From: Streptomyces tuirus
GTDB lineage: Bacteria; Actinomycetota; Actinomycetes; Streptomycetales; Streptomycetaceae
DNA length: 64,000 nt
Direction: 5' to 3'
Assembly (NCBI GenBank): GCA_018195615.1
Contig: JAGTPG010000001.1
Coordinates: 806,001 to 870,000 of the forward strand
In this document: piece after piece, positions 38,698 through 49,248 of the stretch
Layout: every line of letters starts with the position of its first letter
Position numbering within the stretch: position 1 is the stretch's first letter
Translations under genes and position numbers: made by a program
Notes under the pieces: model-generated
Told to the model about the DNA's origin: nothing
What the model saw: the letters and a program-made list of their open reading frames with translations, nothing else
Database searches by the model: none

Positions 38698-40571
38698 TCA
38701 TGGCGTGTAGACCGTCGGGCGCGGAGCCGTCGGCATGGCGTTGCCGATGAAGAAGCTCGGGTGCGGGGGCTGGTTGTACGCGGTGTTCTGCCAGGCCAGG
38801 GCCGTGCGGTACTGCGTGTCGTGGAGCAGGGTGGTGATCTTGGTGGTCGTCTCGTGCGGGGTCGAGTAGATGCGCAGGGCCGTGTTGTTGCCGGTGCGCC
38901 AGATGACCTCCTCGCGCCAGTCGCCCAGGATGTCGCCCGACAGGACGGGTGTGGCCTTGGTGCCGTTGTTGGAGGAGACGCCGGAGCCGGTCAGCAGGCG
39001 GGTGTCGCCGGACGTGCCGTACTTGTCGATGCGCGTGCCGTCGAGGAGTTCACGGACGGGGTCGCCGTCCCACCAGGACAGGAAGTTGATGCTGGACGGC
39101 TCCCGGCCGAGGGAGGCCCCGGTCGCCGAGCGCAGGGTGGTGTCGGCGGCGGACCAGGACTCGGCGCCCGCGCTGCCCGCGTAGACGTCGGCGGCGACGC
39201 CACGGCCGTTGTCGGACCCCGACGCCGTCTTCCACAGGATCTGGCCGGTACGCGCGTCGGCCATCCAGGAGCCCGGCTGGCCGGTGCTCTCCGAGACCTT
39301 GAAGTACTCCAGGCCCGCTCGGGACGGGTTCAGGTCACCGACGTGGCCGGCGTCGCCGTGGCCCAGCTTGGTGGTCCACAGGCCGCCCCCGTTGTCGTCG
39401 ACGGTCATCGCGCCGTAGACGATCTCGTCCTTGCCGTCCGCGTCGACGTCCGCGACGGACAGGCTGTGGTTGCCCTGGCCGTCGTAGCCCTTGCCGCTGT
39501 TGGTGGAGGAGTTGGTGTCGAAGGTCCAGCGGCGGGTGAAGGAGCCGTTCCGCCAGTCCCAGGCGGCGATCACCGTACGGGTGTAATAGCCGCGCGCCAT
39601 GATCAGGGACGGGCGGGAGCCGTCGAGGTAGGCCGTGCCCGCCAGGAAGCGGTCGACGCGGTTGCCGTAGGAGTCGCCCCAGGAGGAGACGGTGCCGCGG
39701 GCCGGGACGTAGTCGACGCTCTGCATCGCCTTGCCGGTCTGTCCGTTGAACATGGTCAGGAACTCGGGACCGGCGAGCACGTAGCCGCTGGAGTTGCGGT
39801 GGTCGGCCGAGGAACTGCCGATGACCGCGCCGGTGCCGTCCTTCGTGCCGTCCGCGGTCTTCATGGCGACCTCGGCCTTGCCGTCGCCGTCGTAGTCGTA
39901 CACCTGGAACTGGGTGTAGTGCGCGCCGGAGCGGATGTTGCGGCCCAGGTCGATACGCCACAGCCGGGTGCCGTCGAGTTTGACGCCGTCGACGATCGTG
40001 TTGCCGGTGTAGCCCGACTGGGAGTTGTCCTTGGCGTTGGTGGGCTGCCACTTCAGGACGAGGTCGGGGGCGCCGTCGCCGTCCAGGTCGCCGACGGAGG
40101 CGTCGTTGGCCTCGTAGGTGTACGCCACGCCGTCGGGGTGGTGCCGCCGGCGGGCGGGGAGACCGGGACGTCCTTGTAGCCGGTGCGGAACTGGATCGCG
40201 TGCACCGAGTCGCCCTGCTCCACGCCGTTCACGATCGCGCGGACGGTGTAGTCGGCGTGGGAGGGGGCGCCGGAGTGGAAGTAGTTCGTGGCGCCGGTGA
40301 TCGGGGTCGGGTTGACCTTCGTACCGGCCCGGTAGACGTTGAACGACACGTCGTTCGGGTCGGTGCCGAGCCAGCGCCAGCTGACCAGGTTGCCGCTGCC
40401 GGTGTGGACGCTGACCACACCCCGGTCGAGCTTCTCGACCTGCCGGGCGGTGGCGGCCTCGGCGGCGTCGCCGGTGGCGAACGTGGTCAGGCCGGCGCCG
40501 ACGAGCGCCGCCGTGGCGACGGCCACCGGGAGGAGCACACGGCGTCTGCGGTGCCTGTGCGGGTGCTTCAC
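38698..40571 (-). CDS. Secreted PL11 rhamnogalacturonan lyase; frameshifted
   Basis: About 624 residues restored (one base missing at 40135-40138, joining PPAGGTTP to DGVAYTYEAND). GTG start 40571 after AGGAGGT. Signal peptide to about GDAAEAA. An N-terminal beta domain (SVHTGSGNLVSWRWLGTDPND) is followed by an eight-bladed propeller with calcium-binding Asp loops (VGDLDGDGAPD, YDYDGDGKAEVAMK, SVADVDADGKDEIVYG). The C-terminal GDWREEVIWRTGNNTALRIY, HDTQYRTALAWQN and YNQPPHPSFFIG are diagnostic of YesW/YesX-type lyases. It cuts the pectin rhamnogalacturonan I backbone by beta-elimination outside the cell. No CebR box is visible upstream. Confidence 0.92.
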
Positions 40572-40609
40572 GTGACGGACCTCCTGGGAGGACGGGCGGG
40601 TTCCGCCTC

Positions 40610-40745
40610 TCAGTCGCCGCCGGGGGCTCGCGCGTTGCCGTACCGCTCCGCCAGTTCCATCGCGGTCCGGGCCATCAGCTCGCGCAGTTCGAGGGGTTCG
40701 AGGGGTTCGAGCACCTCGAGGCTCGTGCCCAGGCGCAGAACTGGG
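40610..40745 (-). pseudogene. C-terminal remnant of a WYL-domain (YafY-type) regulator
   Basis: Only the last ~45 codons survive (LGTSLEVLEPLEPLELRELM ... ELAERY). The ending, with repeated LEP and RELMARTA, matches the tails of WYL-domain helix-turn-helix regulators. Upstream of about 40745 the sequence belongs to a different gene on the opposite strand. The nine-base unit GAGGGGTTC is duplicated inside it. Non-functional. Confidence 0.6.
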
Positions 40746-40985
40746 CCTCCAGGCTCAGCGGAAAGCTGTTCCCACCGGTCGTCGGCCGGTTCCGGGACGG
40801 CCGCGGGGAGTTCTACGGCGACGACACACACGACGGCAAGGACGTGCGGGTCCGGTTCGTGTGGTCGGGCGTCTCCACCACGTCGGCCCGTTGGGAGCAG
40901 GCGTTCTCGCTCGACGGCGGAGACACCCGGCTGACCAACTGGATCATGGACCTTCACCCGGCCTTCCGGAACGCCCGCAGGCTGA
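40733..40985 (+). pseudogene. C-terminal remnant of a DUF1579-family gene
   Basis: In frame from about 40733: SRLSGKLFPPVVGRF, RGEFYGDDTHDGKDVRVRF, SARWEQAFSLDGGDT and TNWIMD, typical of DUF1579 C-termini. One extra C at about 40951 shifts the last residues; removing it gives FTRPSGTPAG and a stop at 40983-40985. There is no start or N-terminal half. Its left end abuts or overlaps the WYL remnant, so both were cut by one event. Confidence 0.6.
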
Positions 40986-41697
40986 ACACCGGGTCGGGGC
41001 GGGGCCGGTCCTGGTCCGGGAGTTCCGTCAGACGGGTGGCGAAGCCCTCCGCCAGCGGGTCGCCGGGCGGCAGGGTGACGAACCAGCCCCGGCGCAGGTC
41101 GGCGACCGTGCGGCGGGGGCTGCGGCCCTGCCCGTGGCCGGTGAAGCAGGCCTGCCCGGCCTGGACCAGGCCGTGCCCGGCGGCGTACGACTCCACGTCC
41201 GCCGCCCGGTCCCGTATCGGGCTGGGCGGGCGGGAGGCCAGGACGACATCGATGTCGCTGCCCACATTGTGGGAGGCGGCCTTGTCGACGGTGGTGACGT
41301 AGACCCCGCCGGGCCGCAGTACCCGGGCGCACTCGCCGACGATGGCCCGCGCGTCTGCGGGGCCGGCGGCCAGGTGCAGCAGCCACACGCTGCTGACGAC
41401 GTCGAACTGCTCGTCCCGGAAGGGCAGCCGCCGGCTGTCCGCGAGGACCACGGCACCGGGCAGCCGGGTGGCGGCCTGCCGGGCCATCGCGGGGGCGAGG
41501 TCCACGCCGGTCACCCGCATACCGGCGCGCGCGGCGGCGATCCTGCGGGTCACGATGCCGGTGCCGCAGGCGACGTCGAGCAGACTGCGGGTGTCCGGCG
41601 GTACGAATCCCAGCACCGCTTCCGCGGCGGCGGCCGCCCGGGGCTCGCCGCCGCGTGAGGCGTCGTACCGCTCCGCTTCCTTGTCGTAGTCGAGCAC
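40954..41697 (-). CDS. Class I SAM-dependent methyltransferase (UbiE/Methyltransf_11-like)
   Basis: 247 residues, GTG start 41697. Motif I SLLDVACGTGIVTRRIAAA, motif II VTGVDLAPAMARQA, VVLADSRRLPFRDEQFDVVSSVWLLHLA, and CARVLRPGGVYVTTVD. The C-terminal substrate-recognition part (SDIDVVLASRPPSP, GHGLVQAGQACFTGHGQGRS) is unassigned. It lies four bases after the pterin dehydratase stop, so they are probably co-transcribed. Its end overlaps the DUF1579 remnant by about 30 bases. Product unknown. Confidence 0.88.
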   Translation of the reverse strand: MLDYDKEAERYDASRGGEPRAAAAAEAVLGFVPPDTRSLLDVACGTGIVTRRIAAARAGMRVTGVDLAPAMARQAATRLPGAVVLADSRRLPFRDEQFDVVSSVWLLHLAAGPADARAIVGECARVLRPGGVYVTTVDKAASHNVGSDIDVVLASRPPSPIRDRAADVESYAAGHGLVQAGQACFTGHGQGRSPRRTVADLRRGWFVTLPPGDPLAEGFATRLTELPDQDRPRPDPVFSLRAFRKAG

Positions 41698-41701
41698 CCG
41701 G

Positions 41702-42007
41702 TCAGTGTGCCCCGTGCCCGGGGGCCAGGTCCTCCACCCTGCGGGCGAGCTCGACGTCCTTCTCGGTGACGGTGCCGCCCGCGCTGTGCGTGTGGACGGA
41801 CAGGGACACGGTGTTGTAGCCGAGCGTGAGGTCGGAGTGGTGGTTCAGCTCCTCCTGCACCTGGGCGATGTGCACGACCATCGCCGTCGCGGCGAAGTGC
41901 GAGCCGAGCCGGTAGGAGCGGGTGAGGCGGTCCCCGTCGAGCGACCAGCCCGGCAGCTCGGCCAGCCGGTCCTCGACCTCCTTCTGCGACAGCGGTTCGA
42001 CGGGCAT
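41702..42007 (-). CDS. Pterin-4a-carbinolamine dehydratase family protein
   Basis: 101 residues, full family length. Signature: LPGWSLDGDRLTRSYRLGSHFAATAMV, then the histidine pair in VQEELNHHSDLTLGYNTVSLSVHTHSAGG (E-x-x-x-HH-P/S-x-x-x-x-Y). The dehydratase recycles tetrahydrobiopterin in phenylalanine hydroxylation, but many bacteria carry solitary copies of unclear use; no hydroxylase is in this window. Start ATG 42007. It is divergent from the XRE gene at 42135 and precedes the methyltransferase. Confidence 0.93.
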   Translation of the reverse strand: MPVEPLSQKEVEDRLAELPGWSLDGDRLTRSYRLGSHFAATAMVVHIAQVQEELNHHSDLTLGYNTVSLSVHTHSAGGTVTEKDVELARRVEDLAPGHGAH

Positions 42008-42134
42008 GGGCTGCGCTCCTTCCCTTGCGCCGGTGTCCTCGTTCCTGCTCTCAGCCTGCCACAGCGGGACGTACCGGACCCTGGTCAGAGGGCGTAGCTG
42101 TCCGGCTCGACCGGTTCTCGACTACGGTCCTGAC

Positions 42135-42949
42135 ATGACCACTCCACCCTCCAGCGCCGAGAAGGGCGTGGGTCCGCTGCTGCGGGCCTGGCGGGAGCAG
42201 CGGCGGGTCAGCCAGCTGGAGCTGGCCCTGCGCGCCGGCTCCTCGGCCCGCCACATCAGCTTCGTCGAGACGGGCCGCTCCCGGCCCAGCGAGGAGATGG
42301 TGCTGCGGCTGGCCGAGCACCTCGACGTGCCCATGCGGGAGCGCAACGCGCTGCTGCTGGCGGCCGGTTACGCGCCGCGCTACCCGGAGACGCCCCTGGA
42401 CGACCCGGCGCTGGGCGCGCTGCGCGAGGGCATCGAGCGGCTGATCGGCGGCTATGAGCCGTACCCGGCGCTGGTGGTGGACACGGTGTACGACGTCGTG
42501 GCGGCCAACCGGGGGATCATGACGCTGGTCGACGGCGTCAGCGAGTCGCTGCTCGAACCGCCGCTGAACGCGATGCGGCTCGCCCTGCACCCGAAGGGCC
42601 TGGCGCCCCGCATCCGCAACCTGCGCGCCTGGCGCGGTCATCTGCTGGAGCAGATGGAGCGGCAGATCGCGCTGCACCGCTCCGCGCCGCTGCGGGCGCT
42701 GTACGAGGAGGTGGCGGCTTATCCGCTGCCGGAGGAGGAGCCGGGGCCGGGCCGGAGGAGCCCGCGGAGCCGGTGCCGTACTTCGCGCTGCCGCTGCGGA
42801 TCGAGCACGAGGGGCGGACGCTGTCGTTCATCTCCTCGATCTCCACGTTCAACACCCCGATGGACGTGACCGTCGCCGAGCTGGCCATCGAGACGCTGCT
42901 CCCGGCCGACCCTGCGACGGTCAAGTACCTTCAGGCGCTGATGCCCTGA
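42135..42949 (+). CDS. XRE-family regulator with MmyB-like ligand domain; frameshifted
   Basis: About 271 residues restored (one base missing at 42752-42753). N-terminal HTH_3/31: LLRAWREQRRVSQLELALRAGSSARHISFVETGRSRPSEEMVLRLAEHL-type helices. The C-terminal MmyB domain has DVPMRERNALLLAAGYAPRY, YEPYPALVVDTVYDVVAANRG and, after repair, ALPLRIEHEGRTLSFISSISTFNTPMDVTVAELAIETLLPAD. These regulators commonly bind fatty-acid-like ligands and control a neighbouring dehydrogenase or carrier; here the pterin dehydratase/methyltransferase pair is divergent. Its stop overlaps the next gene's stop by 19 bases. Confidence 0.88.
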
Positions 42950-43356
42950 CGTGCCCTCAGGGCCATGTACTGGAGGGCCGCGAACCCGGCCACGGTGAGG
43001 GCCTGGAGCACCGTCCACACGGCACCCGCCGTGCTCGGCGCGAGCCACAGGGCCAGGGCCGCGAGGCTCACCACCGTCCAGGCGAGGTTGGCCTCGACGA
43101 CGGCCCGCACACCGAGCGCCGGCGGTTCCCGGCGGGCGGCCAGCAGGCCCACGCCCACCGCGTAGGCGGCGAGGAACGCGCCCAGCGCGAGCAGCAGAGC
43201 GGAGTCGACGCCGAGGAAACGGCCGAGCGGGCCGGAGAGCGCGAGGTAGGCGAGGGCGTTGGCGCCGGTCACCGCCGCGTCCAGGGCGAGGAAGCGGCGC
43301 AGCGTCGACTGCGGCGCACTGGTCCGGGCGAGCGTGGCGAGCTGGGTCGCGGACAT
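42931..43356 (-). CDS. Conserved four-helix integral membrane protein
   Basis: 141 residues with four hydrophobic helices (about residues 27-47, 53-73, 84-106, 113-134), a short charged N-terminus (MSATQLATLARTSAPQSTLRR) and no catalytic motif that I recognise. Start ATG 43356. It converges on the MmyB-type regulator with a 19-base overlap. Its upstream region, shared with the next XRE gene, contains a 16-bp hairpin and a small palindrome. Function unknown; similar small four-helix proteins are common in actinomycetes. Confidence 0.75.
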   Translation of the reverse strand: MSATQLATLARTSAPQSTLRRFLALDAAVTGANALAYLALSGPLGRFLGVDSALLLALGAFLAAYAVGVGLLAARREPPALGVRAVVEANLAWTVVSLAALALWLAPSTAGAVWTVLQALTVAGFAALQYMALRARQGISA

Positions 43357-43397
43357 GGTGCATCACCCTCCGTCGGGTCGTGGTGCGTCGGCCGGTG

Positions 43398-43435
43398 CCG
43401 GGTCCCGGGCCGGAGTGCGCCGGCCCGGGACCCGG
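43398..43435. promoter_or_regulatory. Perfect 16-bp hairpin in a divergent promoter region
   Basis: CCGGGTCCCGGGCCGG and CCGGCCCGGGACCCGG around AGTGCG. Unlike the other strong hairpins here it lies upstream of both flanking genes (43356 minus, 43598 plus), so it is not a simple terminator; it could be a leader structure or insulator. Confidence 0.5.
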
Positions 43436-43470
43436 TGCGTTCACGATCCCGTCCCGCGTGCGCCCGGTCG

Positions 43471-43487
43471 ATTACCCGCGGGGTAAT
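43471..43487. promoter_or_regulatory. Palindrome ATTACCCGCGGGGTAAT
   Basis: Seven-base perfect arms around GCG, 110 bases before the XRE start at 43598. AT-rich ends suggest an operator. The cognate regulator is unknown; the adjacent XRE protein is a candidate. Confidence 0.4.
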
Positions 43488-43597
43488 GCCCAGGCGACCC
43501 GTCCGTTTCCCGCGATCTCCTCGCCCTCGGCCCTGGGAGAGTGTCGGCGGTACGTGACAGACTGATCGCGGACTCGGGCGCGTTGGGGAGGCGGGGC

Positions 43598-44461
43598 GTG
43601 AGCGAACGGCGGGCCGCACCCACCGTGGGCCAGGTGGTGCTGGGCAAGCGGCTCCAGGAGCTGCGCGAGGCGGCGGGCCTCAGTCGGGACGAGGCCGCCC
43701 GGGTGCTGCGCGTCGCCCCCGCGACCGTCCGGCGGATGGAGACCGCCGATGTCGCGCTGAAGATCCCGTACGTGCAGGTCCTGCTGACCGAGTACGGCGT
43801 GGCCGACGACGAGGTGACCGCGTTCGTCGAACTCGCCGAGGAGGCGAACCGGCCGGGCTGGTGGCAGCGGTTCCACGACGTGCTGCCGGAGTGGTTCAGC
43901 CTCTACGTGAGCCTGGAGGGCGCCGCCCGGATCATCCGCTCGTACGAACCGCACTTCGTGCCGGGACTGCTCCAGACCGAGGAGTACGCGCGTGCCGTCC
44001 TTCAGGCGGGCACCATCGGGAACTCCGGGCCACAGGCCGTGGAGCGGCATGTGTCGCTGCGGATGGAGCGGCAGCGGCTGCTGGAGCGCCCGAACCCGCC
44101 GCACCTGTGGGTGATCATGGACGAGACGGTGCTGCGCCGCCCGGTGAGCGCCGACGGCCAGGTGATGCGCGACCAGCTGGACAAGCTGCTGGAGTACTCC
44201 GCGCGGGACCGCGTCACCCTCCAGGTCGCCGAGTTCGAGGACGGCCCGCACCCCGGGACGTACGCGCCGTTCTCGCTGTTCCGCTTCGCCGAGCCCGAAC
44301 TGCCCGACATGGTCTTCACCGAGTACCTGACCGGCGCGCTCTACCTCGACTCCCGCAAGGAGGTCTCCGCGCATCTCGAGGTCCTCGACCACATGACGGC
44401 GGGCGCCGCGTCGACACAGCGCACGGAGGAGATACTGCGGGAGTACCGCGACAGCTTCTGA
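43598..44461 (+). CDS. XRE-family regulator with DUF5753 domain
   Basis: 287 residues from GTG 43598, chosen for the GGAGGCGGGG site directly upstream. HTH: LGKRLQELREAAGLSRDEAARVLRVAPATVRRMETAD. Then the DUF5753 domain typical of Streptomyces: WWQRFHDVLPEWFSLYVSLEGAA, YEPHFVPGLLQTEEYARAVL, RMERQRLLERPNPPHLWVIMDE, VTLQVAEFEDGPHPG and the C-terminal EILREYRDSF. Such regulators are usually paired with a small DUF397 protein; none follows here. Several act in development and antibiotic control (BldB/WhiJ-type pairs), but the target here is unknown. Confidence 0.92.
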   Translation: MSERRAAPTVGQVVLGKRLQELREAAGLSRDEAARVLRVAPATVRRMETADVALKIPYVQVLLTEYGVADDEVTAFVELAEEANRPGWWQRFHDVLPEWFSLYVSLEGAARIIRSYEPHFVPGLLQTEEYARAVLQAGTIGNSGPQAVERHVSLRMERQRLLERPNPPHLWVIMDETVLRRPVSADGQVMRDQLDKLLEYSARDRVTLQVAEFEDGPHPGTYAPFSLFRFAEPELPDMVFTEYLTGALYLDSRKEVSAHLEVLDHMTAGAASTQRTEEILREYRDSF

Positions 44462-44588
44462 GCGGCCGTGCCCACGACCGGACCTCCTGGTCAGAGCGCC
44501 GTTCTGACCCGTACGGGCCCGGTCGGCAGGTGTGTCTCCCCGCCCGCCCTTAGCGTCGGGACCACGGGGCGCACGCGAAGGAGGTCCG

Positions 44589-45056
44589 ATGCCCGGATTC
44601 GAGGTGCTGTACCAGGCGGCCGCGCTGTGCCTGATGTACCCCGACGACGACTTCCGTGCCCGGCTGCCGCTGCTGCGCGAAGCCGCCCCGCAGCTGAGGG
44701 AGTTCGCCGATCACGCGGCGGTCACCCCGCCGCGGGAGCTGGCCGCGCACTACGTCGAGGTCTTCGAGGCCGGGCAGGAGCACAGCCTGTACCTGAGCGC
44801 CTGGCGTGAGGCGGCACCGGCGCCCTCCGAGGAGGTCTACCGCGCGCACGGCCTGGAGACCACCGGCGAGGAACCGCCGGACTTCCTGCCCGCGGTACTG
44901 GAGTTCGCGGCCCGCACCGGCAGCTCAGAGCTGCTGACCGAACACCGCGACGGCCTGGACCGGCTGCGGTCCGGGCTCACCGACTTCGGCACGCCGTACG
45001 CGACGGTCCTGGACGCGGTGTGCGCGACCTTGCCGCCCGCGCACCCGGCGTCCTAG
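44589..45056 (+). CDS. NarJ/TorD-like molybdoenzyme chaperone, lone gene
   Basis: 155 residues. The N-terminus (FEVLYQAAALCLMYPDDDFRARLPLLREA) and the middle (LAAHYVEVFEAGQEHSLYL, EEPPDFLPAVLEFAARTG) follow the NarJ family, which binds the signal-like N-terminus of nitrate reductase NarG and guides Mo-cofactor insertion. It is shorter than NarJ of narGHJI operons: the segment between LYL and the conserved DFLPAVLEF is compressed, and the usual cysteine/threonine-rich LYLTY loop is altered to HSLYLSAW. No narG, narH or narI is nearby. ATG 44589 follows GGAGGTCC. It may serve another molybdoenzyme or be relic; the formate dehydrogenase at 13.5 kb is the only Mo enzyme in the window. Confidence 0.7.
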   Translation: MPGFEVLYQAAALCLMYPDDDFRARLPLLREAAPQLREFADHAAVTPPRELAAHYVEVFEAGQEHSLYLSAWREAAPAPSEEVYRAHGLETTGEEPPDFLPAVLEFAARTGSSELLTEHRDGLDRLRSGLTDFGTPYATVLDAVCATLPPAHPAS

Positions 45057-45076
45057 AGGGTGTCCCCGCTCCGGGG

Positions 45077-46942
<1,866 letters not shown>

Positions 46943-46990
46943 CGCTGTCCCCTTCCGCCAGGGCGGCTCTCCACACACTCCAGCACAAAA

Positions 46991-47011
46991 CTTGAGTGCG
47001 CCGTTGTCAAT
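46991..47011 (-). promoter_or_regulatory. dnaK promoter with a degenerate HspR (HAIR) site
   Basis: CTTGAGT-N7-TGTCAAT against the HAIR consensus CTTGAGT-N7-ACTCAAG: the first half is perfect, the second matches 4 of 7. On the minus strand TTGACA (-35) lies within it, with TGTGCT 17 bases downstream as -10. The operator half and promoter therefore overlap. Confidence 0.55.
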
Positions 47012-47746
47012 GCCGCGAAGGGGTGATCGGCCCGCGCAGCGCCACCGCGCGCCGGGGCCGGTCGGTGACGAGCACGTCCACGCGGGGGTGGGCGAGGAAG
47101 GCGCGCATCAGGGTGTCGTCGTTGACCGTCCACACCATGGTGAACAGGCCGTGCCGGGTCGCCTCGCGCAGCACGTTGGTCCTGGCCAGCCGCTGGTGCA
47201 CGGCGACGCCGTGGGCCCCGCAGGCCCGGATGCGGCGGGCCGGGAACAGCTCGCTCAGCCGGGTCCCGGCCACTCGGGCCAGGGCCAGTTCCCGGCGGTC
47301 ACGGCCCAGGGACAGCGCGGTGCGGACGCCCGGGAAGCCCTGTGCGACGGCGGCGACGGAACGGTCCTCCAACGTCGTCACGACCAGCCCGTCGACGCCG
47401 AGCAGGGCCACCGCCCGGTCGACGACCTCCCGCTCGTAGCCCACCTCCTTCAGGTCCAGGTGCGCCACCAGCCTCCCGGCGATCAGCGCCATGACGTCGT
47501 CCACCACGGGCACGTCGTATCCGGCCCGCTCGCTCAGCTCGGCGTGCGTGAGCGCGGACAGCGGCGGCCCGGTGGGCCCGACCCGGGGGTCGTGGTAGAC
47601 GACGAGGACGCCGTCCGCCGTGCGGCGGATGTCGAACTCCACGTACTCCGCGCCGGACTCCAGCGCGTCCTTGTACGCCTCCCAGGTGGCGGCGCGGGCA
47701 CGCTCGGAGCCGCCCCGGTGGGCGGAGACGGCGGGCGTGGCGTCAT
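47007..47746 (-). CDS. Glycerophosphodiester phosphodiesterase (GDPD) family; probable frameshift at the start
   Basis: About 246 residues if restored. GDPD motifs: [18 protein letters not shown] (catalytic His-Arg), [21 protein letters not shown] (metal Glu/Asp and the second catalytic His), [10 protein letters not shown] and [11 protein letters not shown]. The homologous reading continues upstream past EFDIRR but has no start codon in frame. ATG 47746, in another frame, becomes the start if one base is added within the next ten or so. It hydrolyses glycerophosphodiesters to glycerol-3-phosphate and an alcohol. It overlaps the end of the CorA-like gene and reads into the dnaK promoter. Confidence 0.8.
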
Positions 47747-49127
47747 GGGCGGGGGCTCCCGGAGGGCGAGCGTGGCGGCGGTACGGGTACGGCGTCGTCG
47801 TCGGGCGTCGGCAGCAGTGAGCCGGAGCGGGTGCTGATGCGTCTGAGCAGGACGTATCCGATCATGACGAGGACGACGAAGGGCAGCCAGGCCAGCGCGT
47901 AGGCCGTGCCGTAGGCGCGCAGGTCGAGGATGGAGCGGTGCTCGTCGACGTCGGTGCCGTTCACGCCGAAGAAGGCCAGCAGCAGCGTCGGCGGCAGGGC
48001 GATCAGGGTGGCGGCGGCGACGAGGCCGGAGACGGTGCGGTCGCGGCGGTCGTCGCGCTCGGCGAGTTCGGCGTCCAGGGCGGCGGAACGGGCGCTGATC
48101 ACCGAGGTCAGGCGCTCGACCATGCGGGCCGAGTTCTCGAGGCTGTCGCGGATGCCCAGTGCCTCCCCAGCGAGGACTGGAAGGCCTCCATGACCATCTC
48201 CGGGATCAGCAGGCTGTCGACATAGGCCTCGACGCCGAAGGCGAGGTCCAGCTGGAGTTCGTTGACGCCCGCGGAGAGGCGGGTGATCAGGGAGCGGATC
48301 TCGGTGGGCGAATCGGTCAGCGCCTGCTCGTTGGCCTTCATCGTCGCGAAGGCCGTGAGCCGGGTGCGCTGGAGGACGGCCAGGGCGGAGATCATGCCGA
48401 CGGCGACGAGCATCAGGCCGTTCTCGACGTGCGGGGCCCAGCCGGCCTGGACGGAGACGCCCCGGCCGAGGGCGGACAGGGTGACGCCGTGGTTCCTGAT
48501 GGTCGGCGCCAGGCTCGCGTCGTAGGGCGCGGCGGGGTTCCACGGCATCCTGCCGCGGTAGACGATCTCGTTCAGCAGGACCGCCTTGCGGGCCTCGTCG
48601 GCGCCGAGCAGGTCCCGTTGTAACCGGCCGCCGGGGAAGACGAGTTGGTGCACGTTCTGGCCGAGGGCGAGCGGCCGGCCGCCGAGCCGCTCGGTCAGCG
48701 CCTGCAGCAGCGGACGGTCGTCGAGTTCGATCCGCTCCCGGTCGAAGCAGGTGGTGGCCAGCCAGGCGGCCAGGTCACCGGCCGTGGTCTCGCCCGCGAA
48801 TGCGCAGTCGGCGACCAGGGTGGCGTCGCCGCGCGGGGTGGTGACGACGAGGATCCGCAAGGAAGCGAGGCCCAGCCCGTGGTCGCCGTGCGGCAGCCGC
48901 AGCCGACGGGGCGCCACCTGTTCGTCCAGCATCGGGACGGGCAGGACGTCCTGGCTGGTCATCAGGTGGGAGGCGAAGCGGCCGTAGTCGTAGCGGTCGA
49001 CCAGGGCACCGAGGGCGGAGTCGCGGGGGCGCAGCCGTCCGGAGAGGCTGAACAGCAGCAGGACGCGGGTCCGGTCGCGGGTGGCGGAGTCGAGCACCGT
49101 CGCGCTGGTGGACGTTCCCGGCAGCAT
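47743..49127 (-). CDS. CorA-like divalent cation transporter; frameshifted
   Basis: About 461 residues restored (one base missing at 48165-48168, between FQSSLG and EALGIRDSLENSARMV). A large N-terminal cytoplasmic domain (TRVLLLFSLSGRLRPRDS, FVFPGGRLQRDLLG-type strands) and a long helix lead to two C-terminal membrane helices (VSGLVAAATLIALPPTLLLAFF; YALAWLPFVVLVMIGYVLL). The CorA pore signature GMN is replaced by GVN in FFGVNGTDVDE, so ion selectivity may differ. ATG 49127 after GGAGGG. Membrane protein; the cytoplasmic part diverges strongly from MgtA/CorA enzymes with assigned function. Confidence 0.72.
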
Positions 49128-49196
49128 CGCGTTCCCTCCGGCCCATGGTTCGAAAGCGTCTGGTTCATACCCCGGGCGCGGGTGGCGAACCGACGA

Positions 49197-49235
49197 CGTC
49201 GCGCGGGCGGCCCCTGGTGGGCGGCCCGCGCGACG
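49197..49235 (-). terminator. Hairpin terminator after osmC
   Basis: CGTCGCGCGGGC and GCCCGCGCGACG (12 bp) around a 15-base loop that can pair further (GGCC/GGCC). It begins 14 bases beyond the OsmC stop. Confidence 0.75.
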
Positions 49236-49248
49236 GGGGTGAGGCGGG

